In this document: one piece after another, positions 57,195-64,000 of the stretch
Layout: the number at the start of each line of letters is the position of its first letter
Position numbering within the stretch: position 1 is the stretch's first letter
Assembly: GCA_019054805.1 (NCBI GenBank)
Contig: JAHQIY010000001.1
Coordinates: 5,222,501 to 5,286,500, forward strand
Source: Brachionus manjavacas
Lineage: Eukaryota; Rotifera; Eurotatoria; Ploima; Brachionidae
Reading direction: 5' to 3'
Length of the DNA: 64,000 nucleotides
Position numbers and translations under genes: made by a program
The notes under the pieces: model-generated
Databases searched by the model: none
What the model was told of the DNA's origin: nothing
The model's input: the letters and a program-made list of their open reading frames with translations, nothing else

Positions 57195-59731
57195 AAAAGA
57201 TGATATTTTTCATGCCACCCATTCGCCACGACATTGTTCTCCTTAATGAGATAAAAGTAAATCTTGTGAAATAGACTTCTACTTTAATTTTAAAAACTAT
57301 GTATCATTAGTTAAGGCTCGAAATAAACATGATGGGGGAGTAGTTGTTTTAGTAAAAGAAGGAATTGAATTTAAACAAGAAAATTAATTTGATAAGTATT
57401 CTGCAGAACTTCTTTGCATCAAGATAAGCTTAAAAAATACACATTTTTTTGTCTTTACAATCCACCAAATATTGAACTCCCTTTCGAACTTTTCCTTGAA
57501 ATATCTAGGCAATGTGGAAAATTCCTAATAGGAGGTGATCTGAATGGGAAGACAAAAAGCTTAGGTTGTTTGAGACTAGTGAGTTTGGCCTTAGTTAAGA
57601 GAAAATTATTAACAGGCTCAATCTTTCAGTTATTAACGATAAGACACCAACATATATAGATTTTAGACGGAATATTATGAAGTCATTGATATTTTTTTGA
57701 TCCCGTCTTCACTCTCAGATAGAGTTCAGGACTTTAAGGTTCTTATAGATGATGATATGTTGAGTGATCATTTTCCTATTCAAGCGTTCATTTCAGTTGA
57801 GCATACAATCACAGTTAATTGTTCGAATTCTAATTTTAATTTTAAAAAAGCGAATTGGGGACTCTATCAAGATCTACTTAAGTCTTCAAGTCAACACAAT
57901 AATTATAAGGAAAATATTGACGAGCTTAATGAACACATCTCAAAAAATATCATTAATGCTGCTCAAAAAAGTATACCACTCTACTCTCAAAAGTTTTTTA
58001 AATCTAGCTTACCAAAAAATATTGTAATATTAATTAAAGAACGAAGGAAAATGAGAAAAATTTTCCAAAAATCAAGATGTCCTTCTCCAAAGGTATCATT
58101 TAATAAGCTTACATCCGAGCTACGTCTCGGTCTTAAAGAATTTTGGAATCAAAACTAGCTCGAGTTTATGAATAAAATAGGAAAAAATCCACTTTCAAGT
58201 AGACCTTTTTGGAGGAAAATAAATAAGTTCAGGACAAAAAAACCTACAAGACAAATACCGTCTTTAGTTAAAGATGGCAAAGAATAAAATTTAGACACAG
58301 ATTTTTGGTAATCTTTTAGCCACAACCTTTAGTCCTCATCTTGATTTTGTTGAATCTGATGATAATTGTGAAGTTTCACAAACAATAAGGGACATAGTAA
58401 AAAATAAATAAAATAATCTATATGAACCTATCACTCTCTTAGAAATTACAAAAGCTTTAAAAAAACATAAAGAAATATGGGGGTCTGGTCTCGATCGTAT
58501 CCACAACCTTATGTTAAAAAATTTACCTACAGAGACTTTATTTGAAATGAGTCTACTCTTTAATAAGAGTATGAAACTAGGCCAGGTTCCATAATCCTGA
58601 AAAATAGCAAGCATAACCATGATCCCTAAGAAATCTTTTCCTACTCAAGACCCTAACTACTATCGTCAAATTAGTATGACAAATTGTCGTGGAAAACTAC
58701 TTGAACGTATTATTTACACCAGAATATATAATTTTCTTGAGAACAATAAATTACTGATACATGAGCAATCAGGATTTAGAAAACACAGACGCACTGCAGA
58801 TAATCTTTATTTTCTCATTCAAAAATTCGTAGAGTCTTTTAAAAGAAAGAAAAAAGTCTGGTGTCTATATTTTGACATTTCTAAAGCTTTTGATAAAGTT
58901 TGGCATGATGGACTAATTTACAAGCTAATAAGAATTAATCTACCTCCTTATCTTATCTGTTGGATAATATCGTTTCTGCAGTTAAGATTTTTTAAAGTAA
59001 ATATAAACGGTCATTTAAGTGATCAATACCCTATTAAAGAAAGGAAATCTCGAGAGTTTAATTAATAAGTACTTATAAGAAATTGAAAAATGGCTTTTCA
59101 AATGGAAAATGAAAATTTCTACTGAAAAGTCATGTAACATGATCTTTGAGAAAATAACTAAATTTAAAACCAAAAACATTAGGTAATCTTTACAAATCCT
59201 TGATAGGATCAATCTTGGATTATTCTTTTCCTTATTTAAATTCATTCTCAGAAACTAACATAAAAAAAATACAAGTAATTCAAAATTCAGCAGTTCGATC
59301 TATTTTGAAGCTGAAATATGATACACCCTCCAATATTGTGCACCAAGAGGCCTTCAATTAACTTAAACTACTAACAGTTACAAATCGACTTTTTGAGTTG
59401 AGTGAGAGATATGTCAGGGCAGGATTGAATCATTCTGTTCCACTGGTCGTCAGACTAGTACAGAGAAGGTTTCGAATCAAGATATATCGAATATCCAACT
59501 CCATTGTGTAATTGCTACCTTACTATTTCCTCCTTTTTTCCTGAATTTTAAAATATTTAAACATGTCTAACCTCTAAAATTAAAAATCAATTTATTACAT
59601 ATCTTTTCTTTTTTTTAATTTCGTTTATTATTTTCCTTTTTATTTTATTTTATTTTATTTTACATTATTTACTTTTTTTTTTAAACATTGAAGGAGCATT
59701 AGTTCGGTACTGATAAACAAATAAATAAATA
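57195..59731 (+). mobile_element. Non-LTR retrotransposon copy, internally deleted
   Basis: Endonuclease: IVLLNEIKVNLV, KHDGGVVVLVKEGIEFKQE, YNPPNIELPFELFLE, LIGGDLNGKTKSLG, DDDMLSDHFPIQ. Linker and RT: KANWGLYQDLLKSSSQHNN, HKEIWGSGLDRIHNLMLKN, MIPKKSFPTQDPNYYRQISM, GFRKHRRTADNLYFLIQKF, LYFDISKAFDKVWHDGLIYK. Near 59041 the sequence jumps from YPIKE straight to a later segment (IEKWLFKWKMKISTEKS), removing VPQGS and YADD. The C-terminal part TPSNIVHQEAFN and LFELSERYVRAGLNHSV follows, then a 3'UTR ending GGAGCATTAGTTCGGTACTG and AAATAAATAAAT. Stops are present, so it is inactive. The minus-strand copy at 50.9-52.1 kb and the fragment at 30.6 kb belong to the same family. Confidence 0.9.
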
Positions 59732-59947
59732 ACACCATTCAAAGCCAATTCAGAAAAAAAATTGCAGCTAGAGAACCAAATATTGAAAAAATGCAACTTC
59801 ATTGAAAAGAAAATTAAAATAAAAAAGATAAAAAAATTTTAAAATTTTTTTTGAATTTCTATTAATTTCTATTTTATTTCTAATTTTTTATTCAAATATT
59901 GTGAAAATTTAATTTTAATGCAACTTTTGTTCAAATTCCTTGTAAAA

Positions 59948-60451
59948 TTATTGCAATTTCATTTTGCGGTTTAAAATTTTTTCTAAAGAACAGCTATTTG
60001 TTCTTTCCATTTGAATTAAGGCTCTACAAAAGTTTTGATGCATTCGAATCTTGGGTCGTGACCTGTGAACCAATTCATATGCAGTATTAAGATCAAATTT
60101 TAAATTTTAAATTAAATATGATATAACAATAAACGGTGAACGACTTAAACCAGCGCGGCAATGAATATAAACTCGATTTGAGGAATTTTGACGAGAACTT
60201 TCGATAAATTCACATATTGTTTGAATTTTTTCGATAATTTCTTCTTCAGTTGAACCATCTTTAAAGTGAAATATTCCATAGGTAAATTCTGATGGAAATT
60301 GACATTTGCCAGCTAAGACAATGATATGTGTAATTTTAAGAGATTTAAGTCCATCTAAATTATTTGCCGATTGATGACTACCGATAAATAAAAAGTTTTC
60401 TATTATTTCTGAATAATCCAGAGATTTAATGAAAATTTTAGATTTTGACAT
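59948..60451 (-). pseudogene. Dual-specificity phosphatase with an in-frame stop
   Basis: From the ATG at 60451 the minus strand encodes 114 residues of a small dual-specificity phosphatase: LDYSEIIENFLFIGSHQSAN, THIIVLAG, a general-acid candidate D65 in HFKDGS, and the P-loop IHCRAGLSRS with catalytic C98 and R104. A TAA at 60107-60109 follows SYLI. The same frame stays open to 59948 and still encodes the expected C-terminal helices (LNTAYELVHRSRPKIRMHQN then FCRALIQMER). No GT-AG pair removes the stop without losing the frame. So it is a fresh pseudogene, a truncated but perhaps folded enzyme, readthrough, or an assembly error. No introns seen. Confidence 0.75.
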
Positions 60452-60899
60452 ATTAAATTTGAAGAAACAAAAATTTGCGAAAAAAATTTTGAAAATTACG
60501 AAATCATAATTGTGAAATTGTTAGATTAAAAAAGTTTAGCTAAACGTTGAAAAGTTTTAAAATCGACTTTACAAAATTCTACTTTTTAGCTTTTTTTTTT
60601 TAAATTGTTTATTTATTATTTAAATAGATTTTGAGTAATGAAACTCCTTTAGTTATTGTTCGTATATTAAAAGAAAGTGAAACAGATATATAGTATTACA
60701 AAGTTGGGTTCACAATTTTTAAAAACATACAGTTCGATATGGTAATATTAAGAAAGGGAAACTTCTAGAAAATTGAAAGATTTGGCTGTTGCAAGTCACT
60801 CACGTGGAAATTCATGGACAAAAATTTATATGGGAGACTTTTTTTCACGATCTCTTGAGCTCTCAACGAAAACATCTTCAAAGTCCTTAATGAGTGATA
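60452..60899. other. Gene-free spacer
   Basis: No gene supported. The right end passes into the 3' part of the minus-strand retrotransposon. Confidence 0.4.
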
Positions 60900-62060
60900 A
60901 ATTAACTCATTTTTGAAGAGAAAGCAGTTTTTAGCATATGTTATAATGAGTTTTTAAAACCTGATTTTGATTGTGTCAATTTTTTGATTTTCAAGAAAAA
61001 ATAAGAAAATTTCTGAGGTTTTTTTATTTGAGAGGTGATAAATCGCCTTATAGGATATATTTTGAAATACTTGTAATTTATGAGAATTATTATGTGAAGC
61101 TAAACTAAAGATGAAGAAGCTGTAATCAATTAAAGACCCTATTAGAGCATTATAAATACCTCGATAGTGTTTTTTTATTTAAATTCCAAGATTTGTGTGA
61201 AAGAATTTTTATTATATTTATCCTGTCATGACATCTAGGTCGAATAAATTCAATATGTGGTTTAAAGCGTAAGTTTTCGTCAAATTTAATCGCAAGGAAG
61301 ATTGGACAGTCACTATATGAAATTAGTTTATCGAAAAGGCTTAAATTTAGTTTTTGAATTTTGGAGGGATTCCCTGAAAAAATTTTATAATTGCATTTTC
61401 AGGAGACATCCTAAGCATCCATTTTTTTAACCAAATTTCGATGTTTTTAAGGTAACTATTTGACTGCTTTGAAAGGTTTCCATATTTTTTGAAAATGAAA
61501 AAGGTTACTAGATCATCAGCAAACAAGAGAGAGTATGAGATATTTTTTGAGCTTTGCTTAGGTATATCGTTGATAAAAATTGAAAATAGAAGAGGACTTA
61601 TTACCGAACCCTGAGTGACACCGGTTTCAATATTAACATGATCAGATTCATAGTTATTGAGATTTACAAAGAACTTACGATTATTTAGGACATTTTTTAC
61701 CAATTCTATGATATATAGAGGAGCTTCAGTTTTAATAAGTCTATTAATGATACCAATATGCCAAACTTTGTCAAAGGCATTAGAAATATCAAAAAAAAAA
61801 GAGAACAAGCTTTTTTCTTGTTAGTGTTTCCGAAACTTTTTGTGTTTGGAAAACAAGATTATCGGAAGTTCGACGATGCTGTCTGAAACCAGATTGTTCC
61901 TTACAAATTAAACCTTTATTTTCTAGAATGATGTAAAGCCTTTTAGTGATTATTCTTTCTAGAATTTTTTCTTATCTACTTGTAACACTAATTGGACGGT
62001 AGTTAGCCGGGTCGATAAACTAGCTTGGTAAAAAATTATCTTTTAAATAGAAGAATTTGA
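60900..62060 (-). mobile_element. Non-LTR reverse transcriptase fragment, RT to C-terminal domain
   Basis: On the minus strand: ERIITKRLYIILENKGLICK, EQSGFRQHRRTSDNLVFQ, FFDISNAFDKVWHIGIINRL, ETGVTQGSVISPLLFSIFIN and the catalytic box as SLLFADDLV, then IEIWLKKWMLRMSPEN and a C-terminal region with FDENLRFKPHIEFIRPRCHD. Frames shift at about 61808 and 61347. Related to, but distinct from, the family at 57-59 kb; it keeps the VTQGS and FADD motifs that copy lost. Confidence 0.88.
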
Positions 62061-62885
62061 TCTTAACTAATGCAAAAAGTCTTCTTCAATATTTTCTCTC
62101 AATCAATAACGCAATGTTATATGGAATTCAGACTTGAGCAAAAATCAAAGGAGTCATTGTAAGGCTTCAATTTTTGAATTTTTGATTTTAATGTCTTAAT
62201 GCTGTTTTTTTTTTAATAAATTAATTAAATGAATGGTCAAATCAAGTGAATTCAATTGCAAACAAAGAGAACTTAATTTTAAGCCAAACTTGTTTAAGAG
62301 TCCTATAAAAGTAATGATTTTGACTCGTTAAAAAAATGTTTGCTAAGTTCACACTTCACTTCTGGTATACTAGAATTAATTTTTATTTTTATTTAAACTT
62401 TATTCGGATTGAAAGCTTGATAACTGAAGAGTGATATGCATAATAGTGTGTGTATAAAAAGTTAATGTTGAGATGAGAAATGTTTCTTAATAATAATATA
62501 TATAAAATTTTTATATTAATATTTTTATAATGTAAACAATGCTACCCTAAAGACAAGTTAGCCTACAACATAATGAATAGAAAATTATAAGTCGGCAACT
62601 GGTCTGCACTGAACCTTACTAATTATTAGGAATTATATTATATTAAAAGCTGAATCTAATTTCTCTTTTTGGAGTTTAACCATTTCTTTTTTTTAGATTT
62701 TCTCAATTCTGCATTAAAATGAATTAAATCGCCATAACAAGGAATCGTTGGTAAGAATATACGGTAATTTGTTACTGTATAAAAAAAAATTTTTAAGCTT
62801 ATTATATTTTTAGGTTTGGAAATCAGTAAAATATATTTCTCATATTTTGCTTCTAAAGAACAAAACTTAAACTGTATAACTTTTC
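62061..62885. other. Gene-free spacer
   Basis: A/T-rich with a short AT-dinucleotide stretch near 62495-62520. Nothing else supported. Confidence 0.45.
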
Positions 62886-62889
62886 AGTA

Positions 62890-63080
62890 ACAGCAGCGCT
62901 GATATACGAAAGCAAATGATATGGAATGTGTTCCAGAGTAGAAGTCTGAGGAGGATTCTCGTGATAAATTGGCCTGAGACATTTTCGAAAGTTAGGACGA
63001 TCATAGAGCGTCAACATGCAGTAACATGGAGGTTAACAATCACCAAAGAACTCACCAAAATGGGAATGAGAAATTAAAAA
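62890..63080 (+). mobile_element. C-terminal fragment of another non-LTR element
   Basis: The plus strand reads DIRKQMIWNVFQSRSLRRIL then VINWPETFSKVRTIIERQHA, matching the typical post-RT segment of some non-LTR polyproteins (FQxRCLRRILxIxWPDKISN). It ends in a stop near 63076, and only this end is present. Confidence 0.7.
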
Positions 63081-63368
63081 TTAAAAATTAAAAATCATTT
63101 TTTAATTTAAAAAAAAAATCTTTATAAATAATTTATTCAATATTTAAATTAATATTTTTAATGTTTTTTAAACAATTGATAATTCTAAAATAAAAAAACA
63201 AATTTGAAAGAAAATTATTTTTATTTAGCATAGAATATAAATTAATCATTGTCAATTGAGTGAGAAAAAAAATAAATTCAAACAATATTTTATCAATATT
63301 TTTTCGAGAATTTTACAATTAATTAGGCAACAAAATTTCTTCTTATAGAGTAAATAAAATCTCTACAT

Positions 63369-64000
63369 TTAACTTGCATAAATAATATCTTCAACTAACT
63401 TTAACAATTCTTTACCATATTCTAAAGCTTGCTCTGCTTTAGCTAAAAATTTTAAAATTAAATCATATTGAAAAATATTTATTTTTAAAAATTAAAACTT
63501 ACTCAATGGGAAAACCTCATTTGGTGTTTTTCCAAATCTCGCAATTCCCGGATATTGCATAGAATTAGCTTCGTTGCCAATAAAATTACAAAATCTAAAC
63601 GCTATGTCCCTAATGTTTGTATCAACTCCGAGCAATAAGCCATGAATGTCACTCGCTGGTAGCTTACCGTTTCCTTTAAAATAATGGTATGCTCGTAGTG
63701 CCTTTTCTACAGCACGATAGCATTTGTAACAAACCCATTCGTAGGCTGGCTTGCCCGTTAAAGGATGCATGTCATTATTTGCTGATTCAAGATCTGCCTT
63801 TGCTTGGGTGAACCAAAGACCTGCATCCATTTGAGTGAAATCAGTTCCACGACGTCTTGCAGACGACGGACTGCTTCGATCTCCTATGATAGAAAAAAAA
63901 TAATTATTTGTAACTAAATAAAGATCAAGATTTAAAAGGGAAGAATCCAAAAAGCCACTCGAAAAAACACGGAGTAAAACAATTACCCATATAATGATCT
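63369..64000 (-). CDS. Sacsin-like HEPN-domain protein, 3' end only
   Basis: Minus-strand exons 63883-63503 and 63442-63369 (stop) join in phase 1 and end KLVEDIIYAS. An upstream exon ending at a donor near 63986 (ATGG|GTAATT) probably runs off the window. The coded part is a HEPN domain: DAGLWFTQAKADLESANND, YEWVCYKCYRAVEKALRAYH, HGLLLGVDTNIRDIAFRFCN and ARFGKTPNEVFPL. A HEPN domain of this kind closes sacsin and sacsin-like chaperone proteins, where it mediates dimerisation and nucleotide binding; here too it is at the C-terminus. The preceding RRRGTDFTQMD is a short linker. The N-terminal domains are unseen, so the protein could also be a smaller HEPN protein. Confidence 0.8.

Noticed and set aside
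1-64000. CRISPR arrays, bacterial operons, riboswitches or a replication origin.
   Set aside because: The genes are spliced and metazoan in type. Repeats seen are inverted-repeat elements, retrotransposon pieces and two small tandem duplications, with no spaced direct-repeat array.

Overview
The window is very AT-rich nuclear DNA from a small invertebrate. Genes carry many short introns: most of those I could resolve are 46-58 bp, with GT-AG ends and matching phases. The combination of GH18 chitinases with CBM14 domains, tandem PAN-like domains of the CGGRCAQTPxCTHFTWT type, a cytoplasmic intermediate-filament protein and several families of decayed non-LTR retrotransposons suggests a rotifer, probably a monogonont such as Brachionus. 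That assignment is inference from protein style and base composition; no marker gene proves it.

Layout. 1-0.5 kb: decayed retrotransposon. 1.8-2.4 kb: tRNA 2'-phosphotransferase. 5.1-6.7 kb: STPG/MAPO2-like PG-repeat protein. 7.3-8.6 kb: four-EF-hand calmodulin-like protein. 9.8-19.8 kb: eight-EF-hand protein with a long disordered N-terminus. 21 kb: Tc1-like transposase relic. 22.1-27.1 kb (minus): chitinase-like protein whose GH18 active site is destroyed. 32.8-36.1 kb (plus): its divergently transcribed paralogue with an intact active site. 36.4-37.0 kb: secreted Cu/Zn superoxide dismutase. 38.3-39.1 kb: DNA transposon remnant with long terminal inverted repeats. 40.8-43.3 kb: an intermediate-filament rod joined in frame to a calmodulin-like four-EF-hand domain, which I consider the most unusual gene here. 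44.2-47.4 kb: decayed non-LTR element split by a palindromic element. 48.2-49.6 kb (minus): secreted PAN-domain protein. 50-53 kb: a nest of repeats, including a rearranged retroelement and a MULE transposase relic. 53.7-55.4 kb (minus): HGSNAT-like acetyltransferase. 56-63 kb: mainly mobile-element remains around a dual-specificity phosphatase with an in-frame stop. 63.4 kb to the end (minus): 3' end of a sacsin-like HEPN gene that runs off the window.

Themes. Three EF-hand genes share a module bounded by phase-1 introns, including one that splits the codon for position 12 of the last EF loop. This gives a plausible exon-shuffling route to the filament/EF-hand fusion. The two chitinases look like a duplicated head-to-head pair in which one copy became a non-catalytic chitin-binding protein. 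Many start codons lie just downstream of an orphan 3' splice site, as expected from 5'UTR introns or spliced-leader trans-splicing. Short elements with terminal inverted repeats and 7-8 bp target duplications are frequent.
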